A DNA stretch of 64,000 nucleotides from Nitrososphaerota archaeon (GCA_016872055.1 VHBH01000001.1:293260-357259), one strand, 5' to 3'; shown: positions 50,800-60,391, counted from the first letter of the stretch. Notes: generated from the sequence alone by a model not told the origin. Numbers and translations: made by a program.

Positions 50800-51756
50800 C
50801 TAAACGGATAATGAATTCAAAATTTCTGAAAGATCGGTTACAGAATGACCGTTTGATGATATTATCTGAGATGCCGGTGGGTTTTCCATATAATTTGGGA
50901 TTTTGTCTGTTATTCTTTTATCATATTGACTGATTATTTCGTTTTTGTAAAACACGCCTATTGGTATTTTTGTATCCCATTCCAAAGAACGAACCAGTGC
51001 TTGTGTGAGTTTTTCATTTAGCTCAATTTCTTCATCATAGTGCACTATCGGATCATATCCTGTTTCTTCAAGCTTGTAGATTCTAGGCTTTGTTATTTTT
51101 GTGACCTCATCAAATCCAGCATACCAGTCCCTTGTGTTAATGTCATTATACGTAGGGCATGGCTGAAGCACATCGATAAATGAGAGTCCCTTGTGTTTTA
51201 CTGCCGCAGTTATGGTATCTTTGAGATGTCTTACATCATACGCATAGCTTCGCGCAACAAAGGTAAACCCACTGGTAATTGCAAGGCCTATCGGGTTTAC
51301 GTTGTAGTTGGTGTTTGGAGAGGGAAGTGATTTTGTCTTTTCACCAAGCTTTAGAGTAGGCGATGCCTGCCCTTTTGTTAGGCCGTAAACTCCATTGTTA
51401 AATATGATATATGTCATGTCCAAATTTCTTCTACCTGCCGCAACAAAGTGTCCTGCACCAATTCCAAGACCATCTCCGTCTCCACCAACTGCAATCACGG
51501 TAAGATCCGGATTTGCAAGCTTGGCGCCTTGTGCAAATGTTAGGACTCTGCCATGCAATGTGTGGACTCCGTTTACATTAATGTAATGAGAAGTCTTGCC
51601 AGAGCACCCAATACCAGAAAAGATTGCCGCCTTGTGGCGAGGAATCTGCATTTCTGCCATTGACATTTGAATTGCATTTACTATGCCAAAGTCTCCGCAT
51701 CCTGGGCACCAGTCATTGTGTACCTCGGTTTTGTAATCGCCCAGCTTAAGCGCCAT
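50800..51756 (-). CDS. 2-oxoacid:ferredoxin oxidoreductase, beta subunit
   Basis: A 318-residue TPP-binding subunit: [70 protein letters not shown] with the TPP GDG...N motif, [15 protein letters not shown] and LQPCPTYND. With the alpha subunit it converts pyruvate or 2-oxoglutarate and CoA to acyl-CoA with reduced ferredoxin, or the reverse in CO2 fixation. It overlaps the alpha gene by 11 bp. The start is ATG at 51756. The exact substrate is not decided by sequence alone. Confidence 0.93.
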   Translation of the reverse strand: MALKLGDYKTEVHNDWCPGCGDFGIVNAIQMSMAEMQIPRHKAAIFSGIGCSGKTSHYINVNGVHTLHGRVLTFAQGAKLANPDLTVIAVGGDGDGLGIGAGHFVAAGRRNLDMTYIIFNNGVYGLTKGQASPTLKLGEKTKSLPSPNTNYNVNPIGLAITSGFTFVARSYAYDVRHLKDTITAAVKHKGLSFIDVLQPCPTYNDINTRDWYAGFDEVTKITKPRIYKLEETGYDPIVHYDEEIELNEKLTQALVRSLEWDTKIPIGVFYKNEIISQYDKRITDKIPNYMENPPASQIISSNGHSVTDLSEILNSLSV

Positions 51757-53650
51757 GAGTCAACACCTGTCTTGGCTTTGCCTTGTTATTTATTATGTTT
51801 TTTATAGAATTGTATATTTCCGTGCTAGTCATTGTGCGTCCAGTGTATTTTAGGATGTAATAGTCTGGTTTTTTTTGCATGTTTTGTTTTATCAGCTCGC
51901 CTAGCTGTCCTATGTGGTTTGCCTCTATGTCTATTATGATTTTGACATCTCTGAGTAAAAATCCCAGATAGTCCTTTGGAAACGGATACAGTAGTTTTAG
52001 CTGAACAAATCCAATTTTGATATTTTCTTTGTTTAACATTTGTATGGCATCAAGTATTGGGCCCTTTGGTGAGCCCCAGCTTATCACAGATACTTGCTCT
52101 AAGCCAAACGACACTGCTTGTTCATCATCAGGCATTGTTTTGAGAACATGATCGAGTTTTGATTGACGTTTATCCATCATTTTGATTCGCAGTTCCGGAT
52201 CTTCTGTGATATGGCCTGATTCGTCACTTTCATCACCAGTATTCCAGAAAATCCCATTTTCAAGGCCTATCTTGGATCTAGGCGAGATGTTATCATCAGT
52301 AAATGCAAATCTTTTGTAATTTGTATCTGATTCTAATTTTTCCAATAATTTTCCTCGGTTTATCTTTATTTTGTCAAGATCGAATTTTTTGCAGGTAATC
52401 ACAGAGCTTGCTAGGAATTTATCCATCATGTGTATTACAGGCATCTGATACTGTTCTGAATAGTTAAAGCATCTAGCTGTATCGTAAAAGCTTTCTTCAA
52501 TATCACCAGATGCATAGACGATTCTTGGAAATTCTCCGTGTCCTGCATAAACTGCAGATAATAGATCATCTTGGCCGTGTCTTGTCGGTAGGCCAGTAGA
52601 CGGTCCGCTTCTTTGGTATAGCGTTACTACAATTGGCACTTCGTTTATTCCCGCCCATCCCAGAGCCTCTGACATTAATGAAAACCCCGGACCAGAGGTA
52701 CATGTTGAAGATCTTGTTCCAGTCAATGCACTCCCTATTGTCATTCCTATTGCAGAGATTTCGTCTTCTGTCTGCACCACCAAAGTAGAGCCAGGTCTAT
52801 TGTCTCGGACATTGATTATTTCGTTTGATTCCAAAAATACGCTTTCATCTGATGCCGGAGTGATTGGATAGTATGGTTGGAATCTGCATCCACAGGCCAT
52901 CTTTCCCAATGCGGTTCCCTGATACCCTTGCACGAGTATTGTATCAGGTGTTTTGCTAGTCGGCTTAAGTGTGAATTTGAAATCTGGAAACTTTGCTGCG
53001 GCAAAATTATACGAAAATGTGGCCGCATCTTTGTTCAGATCTGCAATTGTTTTCTTTTTTGAAAATATTGCATCGATTGATTCCAGCAGTGTTTGCGGAG
53101 GCATCCTCAACATCCCTAGGGAGAAAGAAACACCAAGCACGTTGTACATTCTGATCATTGCCTTAAGTCTTGGATTGTTTGCCTCATCTGCCATCGTAGC
53201 AAGTACAGTCTTGAACGAAATCGGACATAGTTTTGCCCCACGATTTTGGGCATGTTCCAGTGCATCCTGCACTATAGATGAAGCTTTTAGGTTCTTTTCC
53301 AGCCGTGACTTGTATTGGGAATCTATTGTGTGAACTTCGTCAATTTTGGTTTGTACGATATCAGAATCATAGATTATTGCCCCATCTGAAGCCAGCTCGG
53401 AATAATGGCGAAAGATTGTCTCTGCATCAAATGCCACCATCAGGGTGATGTCATCTACATTGGAACGAATTATTCCATCAGAGACTCGCACCATGAAATA
53501 GCTGTGCTCTCCTTTGATGTTGGAATAAAATTCCCTTTTGCCAAAAATATTATACCCCATGGAAGCGCATGCTCTAGAGAAAATGTTGGCGGCAGACTCT
53601 ACACCACTCCCTTGAGGGCCTCCAATTAACCAAGAAATGTCAGTTGACAC
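51746..53650 (-). CDS. 2-oxoacid:ferredoxin oxidoreductase, fused gamma-alpha subunit
   Basis: A 634-residue protein made of a gamma domain ([45 protein letters not shown] as read), then the alpha domain with [28 protein letters not shown] and [41 protein letters not shown] (as read). The [10 protein letters not shown] loop binds the oxoacid. This fused form is usual in archaea such as Sulfolobus. It precedes the beta subunit with an 11-bp overlap. Confidence 0.94.
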   Translation of the reverse strand: MSTDISWLIGGPQGSGVESAANIFSRACASMGYNIFGKREFYSNIKGEHSYFMVRVSDGIIRSNVDDITLMVAFDAETIFRHYSELASDGAIIYDSDIVQTKIDEVHTIDSQYKSRLEKNLKASSIVQDALEHAQNRGAKLCPISFKTVLATMADEANNPRLKAMIRMYNVLGVSFSLGMLRMPPQTLLESIDAIFSKKKTIADLNKDAATFSYNFAAAKFPDFKFTLKPTSKTPDTILVQGYQGTALGKMACGCRFQPYYPITPASDESVFLESNEIINVRDNRPGSTLVVQTEDEISAIGMTIGSALTGTRSSTCTSGPGFSLMSEALGWAGINEVPIVVTLYQRSGPSTGLPTRHGQDDLLSAVYAGHGEFPRIVYASGDIEESFYDTARCFNYSEQYQMPVIHMMDKFLASSVITCKKFDLDKIKINRGKLLEKLESDTNYKRFAFTDDNISPRSKIGLENGIFWNTGDESDESGHITEDPELRIKMMDKRQSKLDHVLKTMPDDEQAVSFGLEQVSVISWGSPKGPILDAIQMLNKENIKIGFVQLKLLYPFPKDYLGFLLRDVKIIIDIEANHIGQLGELIKQNMQKKPDYYILKYTGRTMTSTEIYNSIKNIINNKAKPRQVLTHGA

Positions 53651-53695
53651 AAGGACTGTAGAATTTGTTTACTTTTAAGAATATGGATGATTTTC

Positions 53696-53839
53696 CTAAC
53701 CACCTGTTGCTGCCTCAAATAACGCACACTCACACTTGTCGCGCTCGCCACAATAAGGACAGACACAGATGCATTTTTCAATTGCATTACCGCACTCTAT
53801 GCACAAGGCAAACTCCTCTTCGTCATTTTTGTAAGCCAA
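53696..53839 (-). CDS. Small zinc protein with eight cysteines (47 residues)
   Basis: A TTG-start frame (53839) ending at TAG 53696. It encodes MAYKNDEEEFALCIECGNAI and then EKCICVCPYCGERDKCECAL, ending FEAATGG. Cysteines 13, 16, 23, 25, 27, 30, 36 and 38 could bind two zinc ions. It sits 29 bp from a TATA box that is shared with the divergent dehydrogenase gene. No ATG in frame exists. The pattern resembles short zinc-ribbon proteins; the function is unknown. Confidence 0.65.
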   Translation of the reverse strand: MAYKNDEEEFALCIECGNAIEKCICVCPYCGERDKCECALFEAATGG

Positions 53840-53863
53840 GCTACCATTGTAACCACAACAAAT

Positions 53864-53872
53864 CTTATAAAG
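53864..53872. promoter_or_regulatory. Shared bidirectional TATA element
   Basis: CTTATAAAG is nearly palindromic. It is 26 bp from ATG 53894 on the plus strand and 29 bp from TTG 53839 on the minus strand, so one element could drive the dehydrogenase gene and the small zinc protein gene in opposite directions. Confidence 0.5.
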
Positions 53873-53893
53873 ATTTGATCAAGTTCTGCTTTG

Positions 53894-54850
53894 ATGCGAA
53901 TACTCCTTACCAGAAGACTACATGACTTTGCAATGAAAGAACTTCAAAAAAATTACAAAATTGTTGTCCATGACGGCAAAATTCCAATGCCAAAAAAAAT
54001 CCTAATTGAAAAAATAAAAAATGTTGATGGTCTTGTCTGCTTTCCATATGATGTCATAGATAGTGAAATAATAGAGAGTGCAAAAAATCTCCAAGTAATT
54101 AGCACATACAGTGTCGGATACGACCACATTGACTTGAATGCTACAAAAAAGAAGAACATCAAAATCGGCTACACCCCTGATGTTCTGACTAATGCTACTG
54201 CGGATCTCACCATCGGATTGATTTTGGACTTGATGCGCAGAATAACAGAGGGCGATAGGCTAATTCGTGCCGGAGGATGGTGTCAGATATTTGGTCCACA
54301 TGACTATGTCGGAATGGATTTGGAGGGGAAAACACTTGGGATTTTGGGTATGGGTCGAATAGGCCAGGCAGTCGTAAAAAGAGCCAAAGGTTTTGGCTTG
54401 AGTATACAATACCATACCAGAACACGGCTGCCAAAAAACCAAGAAAGAAAACTCGGAATCAAATATGTCAGCTTTAATGATTTGCTAAAAAACAGCGACA
54501 TTTTGTCAATCCATACTCCATACAAAAAGGAAACGCATCACCTGATGAATTTGAAGACCATGAAAAAAATGAAAAGTTCTGCTATTCTTGTTAATACTGC
54601 GCGAGGCAAGATAGTCAATGAGAAAGATTTGGTCAAAGTATTGACGTTAAAAATCATTGCAGGTGCAGCACTAGATGTATTTGAAAAAGAACCAATTGGA
54701 AAAAACCACAAGCTAACAAAAATGCAAAATGTTGTACTAGCACCACATATTGGAAGCTCTTCTGCAGAAACGCGCGCAAAGATGGCCCAAATAACAATAA
54801 AGAACATGATTTTGGGCCTACAGAAAAAGAAAATGATCTATTCGATATAA
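53894..54850 (+). CDS. D-2-hydroxyacid dehydrogenase (glyoxylate/hydroxypyruvate reductase type)
   Basis: A 318-residue NAD(P)-dependent dehydrogenase. The Rossmann part has LGILGMGRIGQAVVKRAKGFGL; catalytic residues are Arg in NTARGKIVNEKDL, Glu in FEKEPIG and His in APHIGSSSAETR. N-terminal MRILLTRRLHDFAMKELQKN precedes GLVCFPYDVIDSEII. Substrates such as glyoxylate, hydroxypyruvate or 3-phosphoglycerate are possible. ATG at 53894 is preferred over TTG at 53891, 26 bp from the TATA element. Confidence 0.93.
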   Translation: MRILLTRRLHDFAMKELQKNYKIVVHDGKIPMPKKILIEKIKNVDGLVCFPYDVIDSEIIESAKNLQVISTYSVGYDHIDLNATKKKNIKIGYTPDVLTNATADLTIGLILDLMRRITEGDRLIRAGGWCQIFGPHDYVGMDLEGKTLGILGMGRIGQAVVKRAKGFGLSIQYHTRTRLPKNQERKLGIKYVSFNDLLKNSDILSIHTPYKKETHHLMNLKTMKKMKSSAILVNTARGKIVNEKDLVKVLTLKIIAGAALDVFEKEPIGKNHKLTKMQNVVLAPHIGSSSAETRAKMAQITIKNMILGLQKKKMIYSI

Positions 54851-55174
54851 TTACAGCAGCTCGCGTACTGATTTTAGCTGAATCAGATCATTTGGGTCTG
54901 CCTTGATACAGTCGGTACCAACTGGCTTTAGTGTTTCAAACTTTATCTTCCCCTGTGGAATAGAGCCAGCCTTTTGTAGGTCCCCAAGCTTTTGGTAAAT
55001 TGTATCCTTGTGTTTTGTGCATGTAACGCCTACCATGTATTCATCTTTTTGCGCCAAAACAGATATGATAAATTCTGGAGGATTGACGCACTGTCGTCCT
55101 TGTTCTTTAATTGAGCACCTGTCTGGCAGCAACAAGAAAGATTTCGGGAAAATTCTATGTAAACGTACCCCCAA
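54851..55174 (-). CDS. Unknown soluble protein with conserved cysteines (107 residues)
   Basis: Not recognised. It has VRLHRIFPKSFLLLPDRCSIKEQGRQCVNPPEFIISVL, MVGVTCTKHKDTIYQKLGDLQKAGSIPQGKIKFETLKPVGTDCIKADPND (as read). Cys residues at about 20, 29, 52 and 88, with a TCTKHK motif, hint at a metal site. The start is TTG 55174. It ends base-to-base with the dehydrogenase gene and follows the oxidase gene by 14 bp on the same strand. Confidence 0.68.
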   Translation of the reverse strand: MGVRLHRIFPKSFLLLPDRCSIKEQGRQCVNPPEFIISVLAQKDEYMVGVTCTKHKDTIYQKLGDLQKAGSIPQGKIKFETLKPVGTDCIKADPNDLIQLKSVRELL

Positions 55175-55188
55175 TTTTACGCGCCGAA

Positions 55189-56466
55189 TTAGGTGGATAC
55201 TACCTTTGAAAAATCCCAGATGTCTGGTTTTTGGTTCTTGTCCAGTTTTATTATTCCTGAATCTGATAATTGTCGTACTAAATATGCCGAATATGCAGGT
55301 GACCCCGTTGCACCGGGTGAATTATAATTAATAATGTGCAATGAATTATCCGATCGTAATTCCAGCGTTTCTGGGAGAAATGTTCCATTTTTTGTAATAA
55401 TCGGGGTGCGTATTCCAGCTGTTCCACGAGAAATAAAATACTGGGGTTTTATTTTCGGGATAAATTCCTTGACGCGACTCACCATTGCATTTTTGGAAAT
55501 AGAGCTTTTCCACTCTTTTGATATCAGAGATAAAAATTCTGAATTGAATAGTAGTTTTTTTGAGCTTCCAGAAATTATCTGGCCTAATTTTGATACTACC
55601 TTTGACGCACCGCCGATTCCAGAATATGCCTCTGGATCCGATACTGGTACGGCATTTGGTCCAATTTCTACAATACCATCTGCGCGTCTGATCCAGTGTG
55701 GGTCCAAGAAGGGAAAGCTAGCATGTTTGGCCACGGTGTAAATGTTTGTGCCAACCAGATCCGCGTGATGTGGCGCTATCCTCCAGTATTCTCCTCTAAA
55801 GTGGAGATTCGAGTATTCCTTTGCTATGCCTAACTGCTTTGCTATGTCTAGTGAGTATCCGCCTGCACAGTTTATCAAAAAATCAAATTCGAGCGATTTT
55901 TCATTTGCGAAAAATATTGTATTATTTTTTATTTTTTTCACGACATGTGAAAAGAGAAACTGGGTTCCGTTTTGTTTGGATTCCAAGCATAATTGTTCGG
56001 TGAGCATTCCATAATTAGTCGATGCATCTTTTTTGCAGTAAATCCCAGAATGGCATTTTACGTTTGGCTCCCTTTGTGATATCTGGGCTTGATCTAGCAA
56101 TGATAGATCAGATTCTTCAAGTCCGTTTTGTATTCCCCATTTTAGATATTTTTCTAGCGTGAGGTGCTGGGATTCATCCAGTGCAATTTCTATTGTGCCG
56201 GTGTCTTTCCACGGAATGTTATGTTTTTTTGCATAACTTTGCCACAGATCGTGTGACTGCAAAGCTGCCTTTGCGATTTTTTTCTTTTTTTGAGGATCTA
56301 GGTAAAATGGCGAGTGCACAACTCCCGTGTTTCTGCTGCTGGCGTGAGCTGCCACCCTATCTTCTTTTTCAATTACGCAGATTTTGCGATTAGTCATTGC
56401 TGAGAGCCAATAAGATATGGTGGTGCCCAATATCCCCCCACCAATTATAGCAACATCAAATTTCAA
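55189..56466 (-). CDS. lhgO: FAD-dependent L-2-hydroxyglutarate oxidase-like enzyme
   Basis: A 425-residue DAO-family flavoprotein: FDVAIIGGGILGTTISYWLS (FAD GxGxxG), CVIEKEDRVAAHASSRNTGVVHSPFYL (the R-N-T-G-V-V-H site of LhgO), DFLINCAGGYSLDIAKQLG, and the C-terminal GTAGIRTPI...NYNSPGATGSPAYSAYL. It probably oxidises L-2-hydroxyglutarate to 2-oxoglutarate, which would remove a side product of the 2-oxoacid enzymes; other alpha-hydroxyacids are possible. No partner gene is needed. Confidence 0.88.
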   Translation of the reverse strand: MKFDVAIIGGGILGTTISYWLSAMTNRKICVIEKEDRVAAHASSRNTGVVHSPFYLDPQKKKKIAKAALQSHDLWQSYAKKHNIPWKDTGTIEIALDESQHLTLEKYLKWGIQNGLEESDLSLLDQAQISQREPNVKCHSGIYCKKDASTNYGMLTEQLCLESKQNGTQFLFSHVVKKIKNNTIFFANEKSLEFDFLINCAGGYSLDIAKQLGIAKEYSNLHFRGEYWRIAPHHADLVGTNIYTVAKHASFPFLDPHWIRRADGIVEIGPNAVPVSDPEAYSGIGGASKVVSKLGQIISGSSKKLLFNSEFLSLISKEWKSSISKNAMVSRVKEFIPKIKPQYFISRGTAGIRTPIITKNGTFLPETLELRSDNSLHIINYNSPGATGSPAYSAYLVRQLSDSGIIKLDKNQKPDIWDFSKVVST

Positions 56467-56511
56467 TGATATAAGACCGTATCAGAGTCATTAATTGATT
56501 ATGAAAAAAGG

Positions 56512-56611
56512 CGCCGGGAGAGAGATTTGAACTCTCGTACCCTTGCGAGTACGCGCTTTATGGTTTGTGTAATTTCCAGGCGCGCGCCCTACCAGGCTAG
56601 GCGACCCCGGC
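56512..56611 (-). tRNA. tRNA-Ser (anticodon GGA) with a 16-nt intron
   Basis: On the minus strand a 100-nt gene starts at 56611. Acceptor GCCGGGG pairs with TCCCGGC, discriminator G. The D arm is GCCT...GGGC; anticodon stem CGCGC/GCGCG. The 23 bases between the stem halves hold loop C-T-G-G-A-A and A plus a 16-nt intron (ATTACACAAACCATAA), placed after position 37 (56558-56573). The long variable arm TACTC-GCAA-GGGTA marks a type II tRNA, and the T arm is GAGAG-TTCAAAT-CTCTC. The exact splice sites are inferred. Confidence 0.9.
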
Positions 56612-56662
56612 ACTAGTCTTGCGACAAAAATTCTAACAAATTATTCATTATATAATAGATGA

Positions 56663-57751
56663 TTATCCTTTAATGAAATCCTCAAGGGCTGCCTTTGCCT
56701 GAGGATCACTCATCTGTCTTGGTGGATGCTTCATCAAATATGCGCATGCTGGAATTATTGGTCCGCCCATATTTCTCTCCAGTGCTATTTTGGCCAGTCT
56801 TGCGGCATCGATTACAATTCCTGCCGAGTTTGCCTTATCGTCCACTTCTAGTCGGACTTCCATATTATATGGGATGTTTGCCCACTGGCGTCCCTCTATT
56901 CGCATGAACATTAGTTTTGTATTTCCTAAAAATGGAATAAAGTCTGACGGCCCGACATAGATTTGGTCATCTGCTAGCCTTTGTGATAATTGTGATTGGA
57001 CGCTTTCTGTTTTAGAGATTCTTTTGCTTACCAGTCGTTCCTGCTCTTTCATGTTTAGAAAGTCGGTGTTACCACCAACGTTTATCTGGTATGTCTTTTC
57101 TATTTTTGTTCCTCGATCATCGCATAATTTTGCAAGCGTTCTATGCACAATTGTTGCACCAACTTGCCCTTTGATGTCGTCTCCCACCACTGGGAGCTTT
57201 TTTGCCGCAAACTTTGCGCCCCATTTTTTGTCAGACGCAATAAATGACGGAATACAATTTACAAATGCGGTGTTTGTGTCAAGGCACATCTGGGCCCAAA
57301 ACTGGGTTGCCTTGTCTGATCCTACCGGCAAATACGATACAATTATTTCGGCGCCGGTTTTTTCTATTGTCTTCTTGATTTCTTTTTTCAGTTGGTCAGT
57401 TGACTTTTTGGATTTGATTGGCTTGACCCTGTTTTCAACCCAGATTCCAACTCCGTCCAGCGCAGGGCTTTCGTATACCTCTGCCTTTGTTTTTGGCATC
57501 TTGTTTTTTGGAACCCAGTTTACCATGTTAGGATATTCGTAGATTGCCTCATTGATTGTCTTGCCTATCTTGTTGTTTCCAACATCAAAACCTGCTACAA
57601 AGTCTAAATCGTGAATCGAGTATTTTGTTATTTTTTCATGCATTATTCCAATTACCTTTTGCCTTGGATTTTGCCTATAGTACTCTATGCCTTGGATTAG
57701 GCCGGAAAAACAGTTGCCAATTCCTACAAGACCTACCTTGATTTTTGCCAA
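56663..57751 (-). CDS. ino1: Myo-inositol-1-phosphate synthase
   Basis: A 362-residue NAD-dependent enzyme that converts glucose-6-phosphate to inositol-1-phosphate, needed for archaeal phosphatidylinositol lipids. It has KIKVGLVGIGNCFSGLIQGIEYY, FDVGNNKIGKTINEAIY, IIVSYLPVGSDKATQFWAQ, ASDKKWGAKFAAKKLPVVGDDIKGQVGATIVHRTL (as read), GGNTDFLNM and EVRLEVDDKANSAGIVIDAARLAKIA. The start is ATG 57751. It follows tRNA-Ser by a 51-bp gap on the same strand. Confidence 0.94.
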   Translation of the reverse strand: MAKIKVGLVGIGNCFSGLIQGIEYYRQNPRQKVIGIMHEKITKYSIHDLDFVAGFDVGNNKIGKTINEAIYEYPNMVNWVPKNKMPKTKAEVYESPALDGVGIWVENRVKPIKSKKSTDQLKKEIKKTIEKTGAEIIVSYLPVGSDKATQFWAQMCLDTNTAFVNCIPSFIASDKKWGAKFAAKKLPVVGDDIKGQVGATIVHRTLAKLCDDRGTKIEKTYQINVGGNTDFLNMKEQERLVSKRISKTESVQSQLSQRLADDQIYVGPSDFIPFLGNTKLMFMRIEGRQWANIPYNMEVRLEVDDKANSAGIVIDAARLAKIALERNMGGPIIPACAYLMKHPPRQMSDPQAKAALEDFIKG

Positions 57752-57789
57752 ACCTAGAGTTGTTCTCGCTAAACGCGTTTTAAGTTTTC

Positions 57790-58224
57790 CTACTTGAGTA
57801 GATCCAATGTAAAGCTGTCGGAAATGCGCTTGCCGGACTCGTCATGTGCAATTATGTCAATTACATATCTTCCTTCAAGGATTTTGGAATTATCGCTTTT
57901 TTGTTGGTTCCACTCAAAGGTGTATTTTTGTGCGGGCTCTAGTTGTTCTGATAGCATTGTTGCAAAAAATGTTGTTCCATCCAATGCTCGCACTATTATT
58001 CCATGTGAGTCGCCATAGAATGTAATCTTTGTTGTTCCTGTATTGACTATGTGAATCGGTATTATTTCGCCAATCTTGTAGCTATTTTTTTCTACATAGC
58101 CTGAAACTGAAGGACCCTGGACAGAGACGATGTTTTTTGAGTTTAATTGTTGTAGGTATACTCCAAGTATTGCGGCAGCTAATACTCCAGTTATTACACA
58201 GATAGCCAAGCTTTTTGGAATCAT
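57790..58224 (-). CDS. Membrane-anchored extracytoplasmic beta-domain protein (144 residues)
   Basis: An N-terminal hydrophobic helix (LAICVITGVLAAAILGVYL) anchors a beta-sandwich-like domain: SYKIGEIIPIHIVNTGTTKITFYGDSHGIIVRALDG and PAQKYTFEWNQQKSDNSKILEGRYVIDIIAHD (as read). This resembles the intracellular-proteinase-inhibitor-like/BsuPI fold, though no binding partner is known. Its start overlaps the cbf5 stop by 4 bp, so it is the last gene of the cmk-cbf5 operon. Confidence 0.72.
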   Translation of the reverse strand: MIPKSLAICVITGVLAAAILGVYLQQLNSKNIVSVQGPSVSGYVEKNSYKIGEIIPIHIVNTGTTKITFYGDSHGIIVRALDGTTFFATMLSEQLEPAQKYTFEWNQQKSDNSKILEGRYVIDIIAHDESGKRISDSFTLDLLK

Positions 58225-59216
58225 TGCTCTGGTTTTGGTTTTGTGCGCCAGCTTTTAGGATATGTATTTGGTGCCATTATGATTCGCCTTGTCTGAAACG
58301 CGTAACCCTTTACTGCATCCTTGATTTCGTCTGTGCTCATCATTGATTCTGCCAGAGCCACCACCTCTCCTTTCTGCGTGTAAATACCGACTAGGTCGCC
58401 CTTTTTGATATCTGTGGAGAGCTGTAAAATTCCTGGAATTGCCAGCTGTGCACCATGGCAGAGCGCATCAACTGCAGAATCACGAATTACTACTGACTTG
58501 ATTTCAGTTAACGTGTACTCTATCGGCAAAATTATTTTTTTGAGCTTGGAATCATCATTTTTTTCCTCCCATGTTGCAAAGGCGTCTGCTAACTCGTGCA
58601 GTGTCACCAGTTGGGATTCGTGGAACTGGTGCACGCGGGATCGTCTCAGCTCTATCATGGTGGCGCCAGGGCCTAGGATTTCTCCAATGTCATAGTATAG
58701 TTTTCTGATATAGGTTCCAGCCTCGCACAAGACCCGCAATAGCAATAATCGTTCTTTTTGTTCTACCACTTCTAATTCATAGATTGTCCTTGTCCTTGTT
58801 TGGCGTAAGACTGCAGAGCGCTGCGGGGGCTTTTGGTAGATTTCTCCGATGAATAATTTCAGTACCGATGCGAGTTTTTCCTTGTTTGGCTCTGAGTGCA
58901 GTCGTCCTAGGCCATAGTATTCTTTGGGGCCCATTAGTAGTACACCTAGTGCCTTTGTTGCCTCGCCTAGTCCCAGTGGTAATACTCCTGAGACCTGCGG
59001 GTCTAGTGTTCCACTGTGGCCAATCTTTGGTAGCTTGAGAATTCGCTTTGCCCAGGCAACTGTTTCATGGCTTGTGGGTCCTGGTGGCTTGTCCAGTAGA
59101 ATCAAACCATAGTTTAGGAGGTCTTTGATTGATCTTTTGTCATATGGTATTCCATAGGCTTCATTTGTGATGTCCTGGTCTATTTGGAGTAGGTTTTGGA
59201 GTTGTGGCAGGCTCAA
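58221..59216 (-). CDS. cbf5: tRNA/rRNA pseudouridine synthase Cbf5
   Basis: A 331-residue archaeal Cbf5 (TruB family), the catalytic subunit of H/ACA sRNPs. Marks: GLILLDKPPGPTSHETVAW, KIGHSGTLDPQVSGVLPLGLGEATK with the catalytic Asp, PPQRSAVLRQTRTRTIYELEV, RVLCEAGTYIRKLYYDIGE, and a C-terminal PUA domain (VVIRDSAVDALCHGAQLAIPGIL...KGDLVGIYTQKGEVVALAE). The start is TTG 59216, overlapping the cmk stop. Confidence 0.96.
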   Translation of the reverse strand: MSLPQLQNLLQIDQDITNEAYGIPYDKRSIKDLLNYGLILLDKPPGPTSHETVAWAKRILKLPKIGHSGTLDPQVSGVLPLGLGEATKALGVLLMGPKEYYGLGRLHSEPNKEKLASVLKLFIGEIYQKPPQRSAVLRQTRTRTIYELEVVEQKERLLLLRVLCEAGTYIRKLYYDIGEILGPGATMIELRRSRVHQFHESQLVTLHELADAFATWEEKNDDSKLKKIILPIEYTLTEIKSVVIRDSAVDALCHGAQLAIPGILQLSTDIKKGDLVGIYTQKGEVVALAESMMSTDEIKDAVKGYAFQTRRIIMAPNTYPKSWRTKPKPEQ

Positions 59217-59773
59217 GAAAAATCCCTTACCTTTTGTATTGCTGTATCAAGGACTGCCTCGGCATCTAGGCCGTCAGTGTTGATTATGATATCAAATACT
59301 GAGAGGTCTTCGCCAAAATCAAATCCATAGAGTTTTTTGTATAATGCTTTATTTTCATCGTATCGCTTTTTTACAATGTCCAGTGCGCTGGATAACTCCA
59401 TATTGTCCCTGGCTTGCATCCTCTTTGCGCTGTTTTGCCTGCTTCCGCCAAGCCAGATTTTGATTCCGCCGGAGACAAGCCATGGTAGTGTGTAGCTTGT
59501 GATTACTGCGCCGCCCTTTTGGAAGATTTCCTTTAGCTTTTCATCTACCTTTTTGTCAAATTCGTAATTGTCTTTTCTCTGTGAGAGAAACTTCATTCCC
59601 TCGTCTGTATCCCACCAGTCATCATCTTTAGTCTGGAATCCTTTTTCTTGTGCCATTTCCTTGAGGACGTCACCGCCGCTAAGATTATTCATTCCAAATT
59701 CGTGTGCTAATCCCTTTGCTACCGTAGTCTTGCCGATGGCAGGTGGTCCTGAGATAATAATTGATTTTTGCAA
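59213..59773 (-). CDS. cmk: Cytidylate kinase, archaeal type
   Basis: A 186-residue kinase phosphorylating CMP. P-loop: ISGPPAIGKTTVAKGLAHEF; then LSGGDVLKEMAQEKGFQTKDDDWWDTDEGMKFL and RMQARDNMELSSALDIVKKRYDENKALYKKLYGFDFG. The archaeal short form has this NLSGGD motif. It lies between the DUF106 gene and cbf5 as in many archaea. Confidence 0.93.
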   Translation of the reverse strand: MQKSIIISGPPAIGKTTVAKGLAHEFGMNNLSGGDVLKEMAQEKGFQTKDDDWWDTDEGMKFLSQRKDNYEFDKKVDEKLKEIFQKGGAVITSYTLPWLVSGGIKIWLGGSRQNSAKRMQARDNMELSSALDIVKKRYDENKALYKKLYGFDFGEDLSVFDIIINTDGLDAEAVLDTAIQKVRDFS

Positions 59774-59775
59774 AG

Positions 59776-60390
59776 CTAGGTAAGATCCATTGAGGTCTTG
59801 GTGATCTTCATTATTATTCCGCTAAACGCAATTGAACCAAGAAAATACCAAGCCCAGAAGTAAACATCATTTTCATTATGACAGATTTTTCCATCGATTT
59901 TATCTGCTGTACACGTCAGCGAAAAAAAGTCACCTGGAATGACATTCAAAGAGACAGGAGATAGCGCTACAGTATATGCGAACAGTGGCGGCAGGACAAA
60001 ATAAAAGATCAGAATCAACGGTACAAATGTAATCATCATTGGGCGCATGTTCATCTGCATCATTTCCTGGTTTAGTCGATTCATATAGGATGACTTTTTG
60101 TTAAGCTCTGCTTGCTTTTCGGCATTCTTTGATCTAAAGGCAGACATTCTCTCTTTTTGCCAGGCTCGAGTCTCTTTCATTATTCGCTGGAGTTTTTCTT
60201 GGTCGACTAGCTTGCGTCGTACTACCGCGTTGAATAGATTCAACAGAATCGAGAATCCCAGAATTCCAAACATGGATGGAATAACTCCTTTGACTAGAGG
60301 GTCTGCGCTGCCAAGTGGTCCTTGGGTCATCCCGAAGAGATCACCTTGCAAAAAGATTGATTCCAGAAATTGCAAAACTATGAATTCCAT
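59776..60390 (-). CDS. DUF106 / EMC3-like membrane insertase homologue
   Basis: A 204-residue membrane protein of the archaeal Oxa1-like (YidC/EMC3/GET1) group. About three hydrophobic helices: FGILGFSILLNLFNAVV, MITFVPLILIFYFVLPPLFAY and FWAWYFLGSIAFSGIIM, with a charged cytosolic coiled region between (RRKLVDQEKLQRIMKETRAWQKERMSAF) and the conserved NQEMMQMNMRPM segment. It probably helps insert small membrane proteins with SecY, encoded just upstream. Confidence 0.9.
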   Translation of the reverse strand: MEFIVLQFLESIFLQGDLFGMTQGPLGSADPLVKGVIPSMFGILGFSILLNLFNAVVRRKLVDQEKLQRIMKETRAWQKERMSAFRSKNAEKQAELNKKSSYMNRLNQEMMQMNMRPMMITFVPLILIFYFVLPPLFAYTVALSPVSLNVIPGDFFSLTCTADKIDGKICHNENDVYFWAWYFLGSIAFSGIIMKITKTSMDLT

Positions 60391-60391
60391 T

